A DNA stretch of 64,000 nt from Piscinibacter sp. HJYY11 (GCF_016735515.1 NZ_JAERQZ010000001.1:4997407-5061406); one strand, 5' to 3'. Counted from the first letter of the stretch, positions 17,086 through 26,659 are shown. A program made the numbers and translations. Notes: generated by a model not told the origin, from the letters alone.

Positions 17086-18540
17086 ATGAATTTCACCCAA
17101 TTCCTGGCGATCCTTCGCGCGCGGTGGATGACCGCGGTGGCCGTCTTCCTCGCGGTGGTCGCCGCGGTGGTGGGCGGGAGCATGCTGCTGCCGCCCAAGT
17201 ACAAGGCCACCGCCGCCGTGCTGGTGGACATGCGCTCCAACGACCCGATCGCGGGGCAGGTGTCGGCCAACGGCCTGCCCATGAGCTACATCTCCACGCA
17301 GGCCGACATCATCATGAGCCCGCGTGTCGCCCAGCGCGTGGTGCGCGAGCTCAAGCTCAGCGAAAGCCCGCAGCTGCGCCAGCAGTGGATGGACGCGACC
17401 GATGGCAGCGGCAGCTTCGAGGTGTGGCTGGCCGAGGCGCTGCAGACCGAGCTCGACGTCAAGCCCTCGCGCGAGAGCAGCGTCATCAATGTGAGCTTCA
17501 CCTCGCCCGACCCGAAGTTCAGCGCGGCGCTCGCCAACGCCTTCGTGCAGTCGTACCTCGACACCACGCTCGACCTGCGCGTGGACCCGGCCAAGCAGTA
17601 CAGCAGCTTCTTCGACAGCCGCCAGAAGGAGCTGCGCGAGGCGCTGGAGAAGGCGCAGGCCAAGCTCTCGAAGTACCAGCAGCAGCACGGGATCATCGCC
17701 ACCGACGAGCGCTACGACGTCGAGACCGCGCGGCTGAACGAGCTGTCGTCGCAGCTCGTCGCGGTGCAGGCGATCACGGCCGAATCGTCGAGCCGTGCCG
17801 CGCAGGCGAAGAACTCCGCCACCCTCGGTGACGTGATCAACAACCCGGTGGTGCAGGGCCTGCGCTCCGACCTGAGCCGCGCCGAAGCGAAGTTCAAGGA
17901 AATGAGCGTGCGCATGGGCGACGCGCACCCCGCGGTGGTCGAAGCCAAGGCCAACATCTCCGAGCTGCGCGCGCGCATCGCCGAAGAAAGCCGGCGCGTG
18001 ACGGGCAGTGTCTCCACCGACAACACCATCCACCAGTCGCGCGAAGGCCAGCTGCGCAGCGAGCTCGCCGCGCAGCGTGCTCGCGTGCAGCAGATGAAGG
18101 CGCAGCGCGACGAGGCGATGGTGCTGCAGCGCGACGTGGAAAGCGCCCAGCGCGCCTACGACGCGGTGGCCGCGCGCCTCACGCAGAGCAGCCTGGAGAG
18201 CCAGACCAAGCTGACCAACACCGCGCTGCTCGCCGCCGCCTCGCCGCCCACGCGGCCGAGCTCGCCCAACCTCGCGTTGAACTCGCTGCTGGGGGTCTTC
18301 GTCGGCCTGATGTTCGCCGTGGCCTTTGCGCTGCTGCGCGAGCTGCGCGACCGCCGCCTGCGCAGCGTGCACGACGCGGTGCAGGTGCTGGGCCTGCCGG
18401 TGCTGGGCCACCTGCCCGGCCCGCTGAAGAAACCGCTGCTGGGCCGCCAGCGCCTGGTGTTGCCCCAACAGGTGATGGCGCGGCTGCCACGCGCCCGCCA
18501 GGCCGCGGTGGCCAACACCGGTGGAGGAGCCCAGTCATGA
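17086..18540 (+). CDS. epsF: Chain-length determinant protein (Wzz/EpsF-like)
   Basis: 484-residue polysaccharide co-polymerase. An N-terminal membrane segment is at about residues 17-37 and a second near 400-420 (SLLGVFVGLMFAVAFALL). A long periplasmic coiled-coil region lies between (DSRQKELREALEKAQAKLS and onward). The cytoplasmic tail carries no kinase domain; that activity is encoded separately by the next gene, as in the methanolan-type eps loci. The stop overlaps the kinase-like gene's ATG. Confidence 0.93.
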   Translation: MNFTQFLAILRARWMTAVAVFLAVVAAVVGGSMLLPPKYKATAAVLVDMRSNDPIAGQVSANGLPMSYISTQADIIMSPRVAQRVVRELKLSESPQLRQQWMDATDGSGSFEVWLAEALQTELDVKPSRESSVINVSFTSPDPKFSAALANAFVQSYLDTTLDLRVDPAKQYSSFFDSRQKELREALEKAQAKLSKYQQQHGIIATDERYDVETARLNELSSQLVAVQAITAESSSRAAQAKNSATLGDVINNPVVQGLRSDLSRAEAKFKEMSVRMGDAHPAVVEAKANISELRARIAEESRRVTGSVSTDNTIHQSREGQLRSELAAQRARVQQMKAQRDEAMVLQRDVESAQRAYDAVAARLTQSSLESQTKLTNTALLAAASPPTRPSSPNLALNSLLGVFVGLMFAVAFALLRELRDRRLRSVHDAVQVLGLPVLGHLPGPLKKPLLGRQRLVLPQQVMARLPRARQAAVANTGGGAQS

Positions 18541-19451
18541 GAATCGAAGCACGTACCGAAGAGCCGCGTTTCGACGCGTCGGAGTCGATCTGGGGTGCCG
18601 ATGCCGAGGTGGTGGTCACCGACCGCCCCATCGGCAGCATCCTCACCGAGACCAAGCGTTTGCCGGCCGGGCAGGTCGACAAGGTGCTCGACTACCAGCG
18701 CCGCAAGGGCCTGCGCTTCGGCGAGGCCGCGGTGGCGCTCAAGCTCATCACCGAAGACGACGTGCTGTATGCGCTGTCGCAGCAGTTCCACTACCCGTAT
18801 GCGCCGCACACCCGGCGCGACCTGAGCGGCGAGCTGGTCGCGGCCATGCAGCCCTTCAGCGACCAGGCCGAGGCCTTCCGGGCGCTGCGCAGCCAGCTGA
18901 TGATGCGCATGTTCATGCCCGGCGCGGCGCCGCGTGCGCTGGCGGTGGTGAGCCCCGAGAAGGGCGACGGCAAGACCTTCTTCGCCGCCAACCTGGCCAT
19001 CGCGATGGCGCAGCTCGGCGGCCGCACGCTGCTGATCGACGCCAACCTGCGCGGCCCGCGCATCCACCAGCTCTTCTCCATCGACGAGAAGGCGGGCCTG
19101 TCGGGCGTGCTGAGCGGTCGGGTGCAGTCCAACGTGATCCACCAGATCGCCGACCTCAACACGCTCTTCGTGCTGCCGGTGGGCGTGGCACCGCCCAACC
19201 CGCTCGAGCTGGTGGAGCGGCCGGCGTTCAGCCGCCTGCTGTCGGAGCTGCTCGGCAAGTTCGACCACGTGATCGTCGACACCCCGGCGGCGCAGCGCGG
19301 GTCGGATGCGGGCGTGATCGCCGCGCGTTGTGGTGCCGCGCTCGTCGTGGCACGACGGCACCAGAGCCGTCTCGGTGCCCTGCATCAACTGGTCAGCCGC
19401 CTCAAGGACAGCCCCGCGCAACTGGCCGGCATGGTCATCAACGAGTACTGA
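18537..19451 (+). CDS. epsG: EpsG-like BY-kinase-type ATPase with MshEN-like N-terminus
   Basis: 304-residue cytoplasmic partner of EpsF. The C-terminal P-loop domain has Walker A SPEKGDGKT (about residues 140-148), Walker A' TLLIDANLRGP and Walker B VIVDTPAA. Residues 24-85 (RPIGSILTETKRLPAGQVDK to YALSQQFHYPYA) resemble the MshEN/type II secretion E N-terminal fold, a c-di-GMP-binding module in some proteins. The C-terminus ends at MVINEY without the multi-tyrosine cluster of classical BY kinases. It would control polymer length with EpsF. Confidence 0.88.
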   Translation: MRIEARTEEPRFDASESIWGADAEVVVTDRPIGSILTETKRLPAGQVDKVLDYQRRKGLRFGEAAVALKLITEDDVLYALSQQFHYPYAPHTRRDLSGELVAAMQPFSDQAEAFRALRSQLMMRMFMPGAAPRALAVVSPEKGDGKTFFAANLAIAMAQLGGRTLLIDANLRGPRIHQLFSIDEKAGLSGVLSGRVQSNVIHQIADLNTLFVLPVGVAPPNPLELVERPAFSRLLSELLGKFDHVIVDTPAAQRGSDAGVIAARCGAALVVARRHQSRLGALHQLVSRLKDSPAQLAGMVINEY

Positions 19452-19461
19452 GCACACCGCC

Positions 19462-20382
19462 ATGCCATCGATGGGCCATACCCACCACCACGCCGGGGCG
19501 CTGACGCCGACCTGGGACGAGCCGCCGGAGCTGTCGGACCGCACGGCAGGCCGCGTGATCGTGGTGCTGCTCCTCGTCGGCGTGGTGACGCTCTACCTGC
19601 CCACGGTGATGCGGCTCGTCGACCAGGTGTGGTCGACCGCCGAGCAGGGCCATGGCCCGTTGATCCTCGCGCTGTGTGCGTGGATGGCCTGGCAGCGCCG
19701 CGCCCAGCTCGCCGCGCTGCCCGACCTGCCCAATCGCTGGCTCGGCGGCTGCCTGCTGGCGGTGTCGCTCGCGGCCTACGTGCTCGGCCATTCGCAAGGG
19801 GTGCTGGGGCTGGAGGCGGCGTCGCTGATCGGCGTGCTGGCGGCGCTGCTGCTGTGCTTCAAGGGCCTGGCGGGCGTGCGGGTGATGGCGCTGCCGCTGA
19901 CCTTCATGCTCTTCACCGTGCCGCTGCCCGGCATCCTCGTGCAGACGCTCACCATGCCGCTCAAGGTGGCGGTGTCGGCCTGTGCCGAGTGGCTGCTGCA
20001 CGCGGTGGGCTACCCCGTCGGGCGCACGGGCGTGGTACTGATGATCGGCCAATACCAGCTGCTGGTGGCCGATGCCTGTGCCGGCCTCAACTCGATGTTC
20101 ACGCTCGAGGCGCTCGGCTTCCTGTGGATGAGCCTGCGCCCGCGCAGCACGCCGGCGCGCGATGCGCTGCTCGCGCTCGTCATCCTGCCGATCTCGTTCG
20201 TGGCCAACGTGGTGCGTGTCATGGTGCTGGTGCTCGTGACCTACCACCTGGGCGATGCAGCGGGGCAGGGCTTCGCGCACGACTTCTCCGGCATCGTGCT
20301 CTTCGTGGCGGCGGTGTTGATGATGGTGGCGGCCGAGGCGGTGATCCGCCGGCCGCAGGCCGTGCAGGGGCGTGCGGCATGA
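19462..20382 (+). CDS. xrtB: Exosortase B (XrtB/EpsH)
   Basis: Integral membrane cysteine transpeptidase-like enzyme, 306 residues with about eight membrane segments. The active-site motifs of exosortases are present: Cys in VADACAGLNS (about residue 212), Arg in FVANVVRVM, and His in FAHDFSGIVL. It should process proteins with a C-terminal PEP-CTERM signal; one is encoded at 31266-31760. The EpsI gene follows with overlapping stop and start codons. The B-type call rests on the eps gene order and EpsI partner. Confidence 0.92.
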   Translation: MPSMGHTHHHAGALTPTWDEPPELSDRTAGRVIVVLLLVGVVTLYLPTVMRLVDQVWSTAEQGHGPLILALCAWMAWQRRAQLAALPDLPNRWLGGCLLAVSLAAYVLGHSQGVLGLEAASLIGVLAALLLCFKGLAGVRVMALPLTFMLFTVPLPGILVQTLTMPLKVAVSACAEWLLHAVGYPVGRTGVVLMIGQYQLLVADACAGLNSMFTLEALGFLWMSLRPRSTPARDALLALVILPISFVANVVRVMVLVLVTYHLGDAAGQGFAHDFSGIVLFVAAVLMMVAAEAVIRRPQAVQGRAA

Positions 20383-21080
20383 AGGCGCCACGACGCCGGC
20401 TCACGCCGCTGCTGCGGGCCATGGGGCTGCTGGCCGCGATGTTCGTCGCGGCCGGCTTCGCGCAGGTGCTCAAGCCCACCAACCAGCTGGCCGACCGGCT
20501 GCCGCCGATCGACCTGTCGGCGCAGGTGCCCGATGCGTTCGCCGGCTGGCGCCTCGATCCGCACACCGCGCCCGTGCTGCCCGATCCCACGCTGCAGCGC
20601 CGCCTCGACAGCCTCTACACGCAGACGCTTGCCCGCACCTATGTGAACGACCGCGGCCAGCGCGTGATGCTCACCATCGCCTACGGTCGTGACCAGAGCT
20701 CGGAGGCGACGGCGGTGCACCGCCCCGAGTTCTGCTACGGCGCGCAGGGCTTCGAGGTGCGTGGCGCGGGCGTCGACCAGATCGCCCTGCCGACCGGGCA
20801 GGTCACGGTGCAGCGCCTCGTGGGCAAGCTCGGGCCGCGCGTGGAGCCCATCAGCTACTGGGTGACGCTGGCCGACCAGGCCACGCTGCCGGGCCTGGGC
20901 CGCAAGCTCGCGCAGATGCAGCACGGCCTGGCGGGTGACGTGGCCGACGGGATGCTGGTGCGCGTGTCCACGCTCACCACACCGGGCGGCAGCACCTCCT
21001 ACGAGACGCAGGACCGCTTCCTCCAGGACCTCGCGGGCGCCTTGCCGCAGGCGGTGCGTCCTCGCTATTTCGGCGCCTGA
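20379..21080 (+). CDS. epsI: EpsI family exosortase-associated protein
   Basis: 233-residue protein with an N-terminal membrane anchor (about residues 10-30) and a periplasmic domain. It has the EpsI features FAGWRLDP, YVNDRGQRVMLTIAYGRDQ and VHRPEFCYGAQGFEV, including the conserved HRPE.C. In other exosortase systems this domain is fused to or encoded next to the exosortase. It overlaps xrtB by 4 bp. Molecular role is not established; it presumably assists exosortase or polymer export. Confidence 0.9.
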   Translation: MKAPRRRLTPLLRAMGLLAAMFVAAGFAQVLKPTNQLADRLPPIDLSAQVPDAFAGWRLDPHTAPVLPDPTLQRRLDSLYTQTLARTYVNDRGQRVMLTIAYGRDQSSEATAVHRPEFCYGAQGFEVRGAGVDQIALPTGQVTVQRLVGKLGPRVEPISYWVTLADQATLPGLGRKLAQMQHGLAGDVADGMLVRVSTLTTPGGSTSYETQDRFLQDLAGALPQAVRPRYFGA

Positions 21081-21088
21081 AGGAGCGG

Positions 21089-22402
21089 ATGCACATGGCC
21101 GCCACCTGGACCCACGACACCCCCTTCGCCGGCGCCTGGGGCGACCGGGCCGAGCAGCGCCCGGTGAGCCTGCTGCCCGGCGCGGGCGTGAGCGACTCCA
21201 CGGTGTATGCGGTCTTCCTGCTGCTCGCGGTGGTGATGCACCACTGGCTGCTGTGCCTGCTGCACAACAAGGGCATCAGCGTCTCGGTCGCGCGGGTCGC
21301 GATGGTCGAGATGGTGATCTACATCGCCTGCGTGCCGCTGCTGCTGGCGCGCCTGTCGCTGCGCTCGCTGATCACCGTCTTCGTCGTGCTCGGCGCGTGC
21401 GGCGTCTTCGCGCTGCTGCGCGGTGGCTACTTCGACGCCAAGGCGGCACGCGACCTGATGATCCCGATGGTCTTCTTCTGGGCCGGGCGCAGCTTCGGCC
21501 AGAACGGCCGCTCGCTCGACCGCCCGCTGCTCACGATCGCCGCCGTGGTGGTGGTGATCGGGCTGGTGCAGGCCATCGTCCCGAACCTCTTCAACAGCCT
21601 CTTCAACACCTTCAACTACTACGTGAGCCTGGGCGGCATCAACGCAGCCTCGGCGCAGGTGAGTGGCCAGGCCGTCACGTTGAACGGCATGCGGCCCGAA
21701 GGCATCGGCCGCACGCTGCTGCCGCAGGTGCTGGGTGCGCAGCGGGTGTCGTCGGTGTTCCTCGAGCCGGTGTCGCTCGGCAACTTCGCGGTCATCCTGC
21801 TCGGCTGGGGCCTGGCCAAGCCGTGGTCGCAGTGGCGCACCTCGGCCTGGTTCATCGCCGCGGCGCTGGTGTGCGTGGTGCTCGCCGATTCGCGCTTCGG
21901 CTTCTACATGACGGGCCTGCTGGTGCTGCTGCGCCTGACGCTGCACGGCAGCGGCCACCTGCTGGGCATCGTGTTCCCGGCGATCGGCGCGATCAGCCTG
22001 CTGCTGCTGGCGAGCTTCATGCCCAGCGTGGGCGACAACCTGCTCGGCCGCATGACGGTCAGCGGCCAGTTCCTGCTCGGCTTCGACCAGCTGAGCCTGC
22101 TCGGCCTGCGCGACTTCGCCACCAACTTCGGCGACATGGGCTACGCCTACGTCTTCAGCCGCTTCAGCCTGCTGGGCGCGGCGCTCATGTGGCTCTGCTT
22201 CTACGCGATGCCGCTGCACGACGAGACCGCGCGGCGCTTTCGCACCTTCATGTCGGCCTACATGACCTTGATCCTGTGCGTGAGCGGCACCTCGCTCTTC
22301 GCCCTCAAGACGGCCGGCGTGATGTGGTTTGCGCTGGGGGCGCTGTCGATGCGCAAGCCCGAGAGCGAACAGGAGACCGAAATTGACATTCGCATTCCTT
22401 AG
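21089..22402 (+). CDS. Polytopic membrane protein, probable polysaccharide polymerase (Wzy-like)
   Basis: 437-residue protein with about ten predicted membrane segments between residues 40 and 420 and a larger loop around residues 180-220 (NYYVSLGGINAASAQVSG). Sequence identity to a named family cannot be claimed. Topology, size and place between epsI and glycosyltransferases fit the O-antigen ligase/polymerase role that the operon otherwise lacks. The start at 21089 follows GGAGCGG 6-12 bp upstream. Confidence 0.7.
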   Translation: MHMAATWTHDTPFAGAWGDRAEQRPVSLLPGAGVSDSTVYAVFLLLAVVMHHWLLCLLHNKGISVSVARVAMVEMVIYIACVPLLLARLSLRSLITVFVVLGACGVFALLRGGYFDAKAARDLMIPMVFFWAGRSFGQNGRSLDRPLLTIAAVVVVIGLVQAIVPNLFNSLFNTFNYYVSLGGINAASAQVSGQAVTLNGMRPEGIGRTLLPQVLGAQRVSSVFLEPVSLGNFAVILLGWGLAKPWSQWRTSAWFIAAALVCVVLADSRFGFYMTGLLVLLRLTLHGSGHLLGIVFPAIGAISLLLLASFMPSVGDNLLGRMTVSGQFLLGFDQLSLLGLRDFATNFGDMGYAYVFSRFSLLGAALMWLCFYAMPLHDETARRFRTFMSAYMTLILCVSGTSLFALKTAGVMWFALGALSMRKPESEQETEIDIRIP

Positions 22403-22414
22403 CGGAGAACGGAC

Positions 22415-23551
22415 ATGGCGCTGAAAGTGGTGCACGTGGTGCGGCAATACCTGCCGTCGCGTGGTGGCATGGAAGACGTGGTCTTCAACATCGCACGCAC
22501 GCAGCGTGAACTGCACGGCCAGGCGCCGCGCGTGATCACGCTCGACCGCGTGTTCCGCCAGCCCGAGGTGCTGCCCACCGACGAGGTGATCGAAGGCATC
22601 CCGGTGCACCGCATGTCGTACAGCGGCTCGGAGCGCTATCCCTTCTTCCCGAAGGTGCTGAACCAGGTGGGCGATGCCGACGTGGTGCACGTGCACGGCA
22701 TCGACTTCGCGTTTGACTACCTCTCGCTCACCCGCTTCCTGCACCGCAAGCCGCTGGTCGCCTGCACGCACGGCGGCTTCTTCCACACGAGCTTCGCGCA
22801 GCGGGCGAAGAAGCTCTTCTTCCACAGCGTGACGCGCTGCACCGCACGCGGCTACCACCGCATCCTGGCCAGCAGCGCCAACGATGGGGCGATGTTCCGC
22901 CAGGTGGTGCCCGAGGAGCGCATCCGCGTGATCGAGAACGGCGTCGACATCGACAAGTTTGCCGACGCCTCCTCGCGCACGCTCACGCAGACCCTGATCT
23001 ACGTGGGCCGCTGGACGGCGCACAAGGGCCTGGACCGCACGCTCGCCCTGCTGGCCGCGCTGCGCGCCACCGACCCGGGCTGGCGGCTGATCATCGCCGG
23101 CCGCGAGTACGACGACATCAACCGCCACACGCTCGCGCAGATGACCGAGGCCGCCGGCGTCACCGACGCGGTGGTGCTGCTGCCCAACCCCGACAACGAG
23201 ACGCTGCGCGCCGCGATCGGGCAGGCGAGCTACGGCGTGTGCCTGTCGAGCCACGAAGGCTTCGGCCTCGCGGCGATCGAGGCGATGAGCGCGGGGCTCG
23301 TGCCCATCCTGAGCGCCATCCCGCCCTTCGAGCGGCTGGCCGGCGAGACGCTGGTGCCGCTGATCGTGCCCGACGACACCGCCGAGGCCGCGCAGGCCGT
23401 GCAGGCCCTGCATCACCGCGTGGCCGCGAGCCACGGCGCGCTGCGGGCCCAGGCCCAGAAGGCCGTGCAGCGCTACAGCTGGCGCAACGTGGTCGGCGCC
23501 TACGTCGAGGAATACGAGCGCGCCGTGCAGGAAGCGAGGATGGCCGCATGA
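22415..23551 (+). CDS. Glycosyltransferase family 4
   Basis: 378-residue GT-B retaining glycosyltransferase. The acceptor-domain start VRQYLPSRGGMEDVVFN is typical of GT4. The donor domain has VIENGVDIDKFAD, YVGRWTAHKGLDRTL and the E-x7-E motif in EGFGLAAIEAMSAG. It adds a sugar to the lipid-linked repeat unit on the cytoplasmic face. ATGA overlap with the GH5 gene downstream. Confidence 0.93.
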   Translation: MALKVVHVVRQYLPSRGGMEDVVFNIARTQRELHGQAPRVITLDRVFRQPEVLPTDEVIEGIPVHRMSYSGSERYPFFPKVLNQVGDADVVHVHGIDFAFDYLSLTRFLHRKPLVACTHGGFFHTSFAQRAKKLFFHSVTRCTARGYHRILASSANDGAMFRQVVPEERIRVIENGVDIDKFADASSRTLTQTLIYVGRWTAHKGLDRTLALLAALRATDPGWRLIIAGREYDDINRHTLAQMTEAAGVTDAVVLLPNPDNETLRAAIGQASYGVCLSSHEGFGLAAIEAMSAGLVPILSAIPPFERLAGETLVPLIVPDDTAEAAQAVQALHHRVAASHGALRAQAQKAVQRYSWRNVVGAYVEEYERAVQEARMAA

Positions 23552-24576
23552 AGGCGCTGCTCGCGGCCGTGGCCCTGGCGCTCTTCGCCAGTGGCGCTGC
23601 CGCCCACGCCGGCAAGGGAGGCACCTGCCTCTCGGGCAAGCCCCTGCGCGGCGTGAACATGGCCGGTGCCGAGTTCAACACCTCCAAGATGCCCGGCCAG
23701 GTGTTCAAGGACTACACCTACCCGACCGACAAGGACCTCAAGTACTTCGCCGAGCAGGGGGCCAACGTGATCCGCCTGCCGTTCCGCTGGGAGCGGGTGC
23801 AGCGCACGCTCGGTGGCCCGCTCGACGAGCTGGAAGTGAAGGTGATCCGCAAGGTGGTCGAGATGGCGAGCGCGCTCGACCTCTGCGTGATCCTCGACCT
23901 GCACAACTTCGGCCAGTACGCCAAGCAGAAGCTCGGCTCGCCCGAGGTGCCGATCGAGCAGTTCACCGATGTCTGGCTGCGCCTGCGCGAAGCCTTTCCC
24001 GAGCCCGGCTTCGTGGCCTTCGGCCTGATGAACGAGCCTGCGCATGCGAGCGCGCGCGGTGGCTGGGCGCGCGCTGCGCAGGAGACCGTCACGGCGCTGC
24101 GTGATGCGGGTTCCAAGCACCTGATCCTCGTCTCGGGTGCCGGCTGGAGCGGCGCGCACGACTGGGCGGTGAAGTGGCAGGGCCTCTCCAACGCCGATGC
24201 CTTCGCCGGCCTCAAGGACCCGCTCAAGCGGAGCGTGCTCGAAGTGCACCAGTACGCCGACAAGGACCACTCCGGCATGAAGGGCGACTGCATGGCGCCC
24301 GAGCGCATGAAGAAGCTGATGGACCGCGTGACCGACTGGGCGCGCAGCAACGGCCACCGCATGTTCCTCGGCGAATTCGGCGTGGCCCCCACGCCCGAGT
24401 GCCTGGAGACGCTCAAGGCGCTCCTCGAATCGATGCGCGACCCCGCGTGGGCCGGCTGGGCCTACTGGGCCGCCGGCGGCTGGTGGGGCCCGAAGTATCC
24501 CTTTGGCATTCACCCGATCCCCGGGCAGCCCGAGCGGCCCCAGCTCGCGCTGCTGCGGGAGGAATGGAAACCATGA
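23548..24576 (+). CDS. Secreted glycoside hydrolase family 5 (cellulase-like)
   Basis: 342-residue secreted hydrolase. The signal peptide ends AAAHA near residue 20. GH5 catalytic residues are visible: acid/base Glu in FGLMNEPAH (about residue 167) and nucleophile Glu in MFLGEFG (about 276). VIRLPFRWERVQ and VILDLHNFGQY belong to the same barrel. Inside an export operon such an enzyme usually trims or edits the polymer in the periplasm. It suggests beta-1,4-linked glucose or mannose in the product, which is inference. Confidence 0.92.
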   Translation: MKALLAAVALALFASGAAAHAGKGGTCLSGKPLRGVNMAGAEFNTSKMPGQVFKDYTYPTDKDLKYFAEQGANVIRLPFRWERVQRTLGGPLDELEVKVIRKVVEMASALDLCVILDLHNFGQYAKQKLGSPEVPIEQFTDVWLRLREAFPEPGFVAFGLMNEPAHASARGGWARAAQETVTALRDAGSKHLILVSGAGWSGAHDWAVKWQGLSNADAFAGLKDPLKRSVLEVHQYADKDHSGMKGDCMAPERMKKLMDRVTDWARSNGHRMFLGEFGVAPTPECLETLKALLESMRDPAWAGWAYWAAGGWWGPKYPFGIHPIPGQPERPQLALLREEWKP

Positions 24577-25661
24577 CGACCCCCAACAACACCCATCCCC
24601 CTTCGCAGCAGATCCTCTCGCTCAACGCGATTCGCGGCCTGGCGGCCTTGCTCGTCGTCGTGTCGCACCTGCCTGAACAGGCCGGGCTGCACTTCGGCCC
24701 CATCCACGAGGGCTCGCTCGGCGTGATGGTGTTCTTCACGCTCAGCGGCTTCCTGATGGGCTACCTCTACCTCGGCAAGCCGGCCGACTGGCACGAGGTG
24801 TCGCGCTACGCGATCGCACGTTTCTCGCGCATCGCGCCGCCCTACCTGATGGTGGTGCTGGCGTCGTTCTTCATCTACACGCTCATCGACCCGAAGTTCC
24901 CGTATGCGATCGGCACGCACAACTTCCTGCGCCACCTGCTGTTCTCGGGCAACGTGAGCGTGTTCTGGAGCATCCCGCCCGAGGTGCAGTTCTATGCGCT
25001 CTTCATCGGCTTCTGGTGGGCGCTCAAGCGCGCGCAGTCGGGCCGCACGCTCGCGCTCGTGGTGGTGATGGTGCTGGCGGTGGCCGCCATCTGCGTGCGC
25101 GACAAGGTGCCCGGCACCTTCGCGATCTCGAAGCTGCACTACTTCCTGCTCGGCTCGATGATGGGCGGGCTGCACCCGTGGGTGCGCACGCTGCCCATCA
25201 GTACGCGCGCGCTCACCGTGCTGCAGGTGCTGCTGCTGGGGGCGCTGGGCCTCTTCATGCTGGAAATCATCCACCTGCCCGAGAAGTACTGGCACGACCT
25301 CGCGCCGGCGCTGATCGCGGGCCTGGTGGTGTTCGCCTTCTCGCACGACCGCACGCCCATCGACATGGCCTTCATGGCCAAGCCCTTCCAGTGGTTCGGC
25401 GACTGGAGCTTCTCCATCTACCTGATCCACGTGCCGCTCATCTACCTGTTCGTGAAGGCCGGGTGGATGAAGGAGGCCGGGCCGCTCGCCGTGCTGTGCG
25501 TGGTGGCGGCGGTCGCCGGCTGTGCGCTCTTCAGCATCTTCATCGAGCGCCCGTCCTGTGCCGCCACCAAGCGCGGCCTCACCGCCTGGCTCAAGCGCAT
25601 CGAGGCGTCTGCCAAGCCGCGCCTCGTTCCCCACATCACCCCTGATCGGACCCGCCCATGA
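24573..25661 (+). CDS. Acyltransferase family 3 membrane protein
   Basis: 362-residue integral membrane acyltransferase, O-antigen acetylase type. The N-terminal motif SLNAIRGLAALLVVVSHL (about residues 16-33) carries the R and H typical of the family. FFTLSGFLMGYL and RFSRIAPPYL follow, then about ten membrane segments. It probably adds acetyl or another acyl group to the repeat unit. It starts inside the end of the GH5 gene and overlaps the next gene, so translation is coupled. Confidence 0.9.
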   Translation: MTTPNNTHPPSQQILSLNAIRGLAALLVVVSHLPEQAGLHFGPIHEGSLGVMVFFTLSGFLMGYLYLGKPADWHEVSRYAIARFSRIAPPYLMVVLASFFIYTLIDPKFPYAIGTHNFLRHLLFSGNVSVFWSIPPEVQFYALFIGFWWALKRAQSGRTLALVVVMVLAVAAICVRDKVPGTFAISKLHYFLLGSMMGGLHPWVRTLPISTRALTVLQVLLLGALGLFMLEIIHLPEKYWHDLAPALIAGLVVFAFSHDRTPIDMAFMAKPFQWFGDWSFSIYLIHVPLIYLFVKAGWMKEAGPLAVLCVVAAVAGCALFSIFIERPSCAATKRGLTAWLKRIEASAKPRLVPHITPDRTRP

Positions 25662-26659
25662 CATCGCTGGACGCAATGCCGTACGAGAAGACCGTGCTCG
25701 TGAACGACCCTCACGCCTGGGACGGCGTGCGCCAGGCCCTGCAATCGATGCAGGCGCGGCAGCCCGAGCGCTTGCTCTACGTGCCCAACGAAGGCAACGC
25801 GGGCGATGCGCTCATCGCCGCCGGCACCTGGCAGTTCTTCGACGACCTGGGCCTCAAGCCGCGATACGCGCGGGTGCGCGAGATCCGCCGCGGCGATGCG
25901 CTCGTCTATGCCGGGGGCGGCAACCTGGTGCCCGAGTACGAAAGCGCCTCGCGCTTCCTCGAGCGCTGCCTGGAGGTCGGCGTCAGCTCGGTGATCGTGC
26001 TGCCGCACACGATCCGCGGCCACGAGGCGCTGCTGAAGAGGCTGGACGAGCGCTTCACGCTGGTGTGCCGCGACCAGGCCTCGATCGCCCGCGTGCAGGC
26101 CACCGGCACCGGCGCGCAGGTGCTGTATGCGCCCGACATGGCGCTCTACATCGACGTGCCGCGCCTCTTCGAGCGCTGCGCGTCGTACCGCGGCCCGGCG
26201 CTCTGGGCCCGCATGGCCCACCACGACCGGCTGGTGCCCTACCTGCGCTGGCGCCTCGCGCTGGCGCTGCGCCAGCCGCCCGAGCACCTGCACCTGGACG
26301 TGATCCGCGTCGACGCGGAAGCGATCGCCGCGCTGCCGGGCGACAAGCGCTGGGACATGTCCAACCTCTACGGCTCCAAGTTCAGGCTGCGCGAGGAATC
26401 GGACCTGGTGTCGCGTGACTTCCTGCGCTTCTTCGGCCAGCTCGTCGCGGTGCGCACCAACCGCCTGCATGCGGGCGTGGCCGCCGCGCTGATGGGCTGC
26501 GAGGTCACCTACCTCGACAACTCGTACGGGAAGATCGGCGCCGTCTACGACGCCTGGATGAGCCACCTGCCGCAGGTGAATTTCCTGCACACGCCGCCGC
26601 CCGCGGGGCTCGGCCCGGCAGGCGTCGAGCGCCCGCTGGCGCAGGGGGCGACTGCATGA
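25658..26659 (+). CDS. Polysaccharide pyruvyl transferase family protein
   Basis: 333-residue protein of the pyruvyltransferase family (PF04230 type). Fold motifs are YVPNEGNAGDALIAAGTWQF at about residues 40-60, GDALVYAGGGNLVPEYE and VAVRTNRLHAGVAAALMGC. The NEGNAGDALI start and RLHAGVAA end are family hallmarks. It would add a pyruvate ketal to a sugar of the exopolysaccharide, giving negative charge. ATGA overlaps join it to both neighbours. Confidence 0.88.
   Translation: MTSLDAMPYEKTVLVNDPHAWDGVRQALQSMQARQPERLLYVPNEGNAGDALIAAGTWQFFDDLGLKPRYARVREIRRGDALVYAGGGNLVPEYESASRFLERCLEVGVSSVIVLPHTIRGHEALLKRLDERFTLVCRDQASIARVQATGTGAQVLYAPDMALYIDVPRLFERCASYRGPALWARMAHHDRLVPYLRWRLALALRQPPEHLHLDVIRVDAEAIAALPGDKRWDMSNLYGSKFRLREESDLVSRDFLRFFGQLVAVRTNRLHAGVAAALMGCEVTYLDNSYGKIGAVYDAWMSHLPQVNFLHTPPPAGLGPAGVERPLAQGATA

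Noticed and set aside
21065..23434. A 789-codon minus-strand frame
   Set aside because: It is the antisense of the polymerase-like and GT4 genes; it is dominated by His, Arg, Ala and Gln and has no start context.
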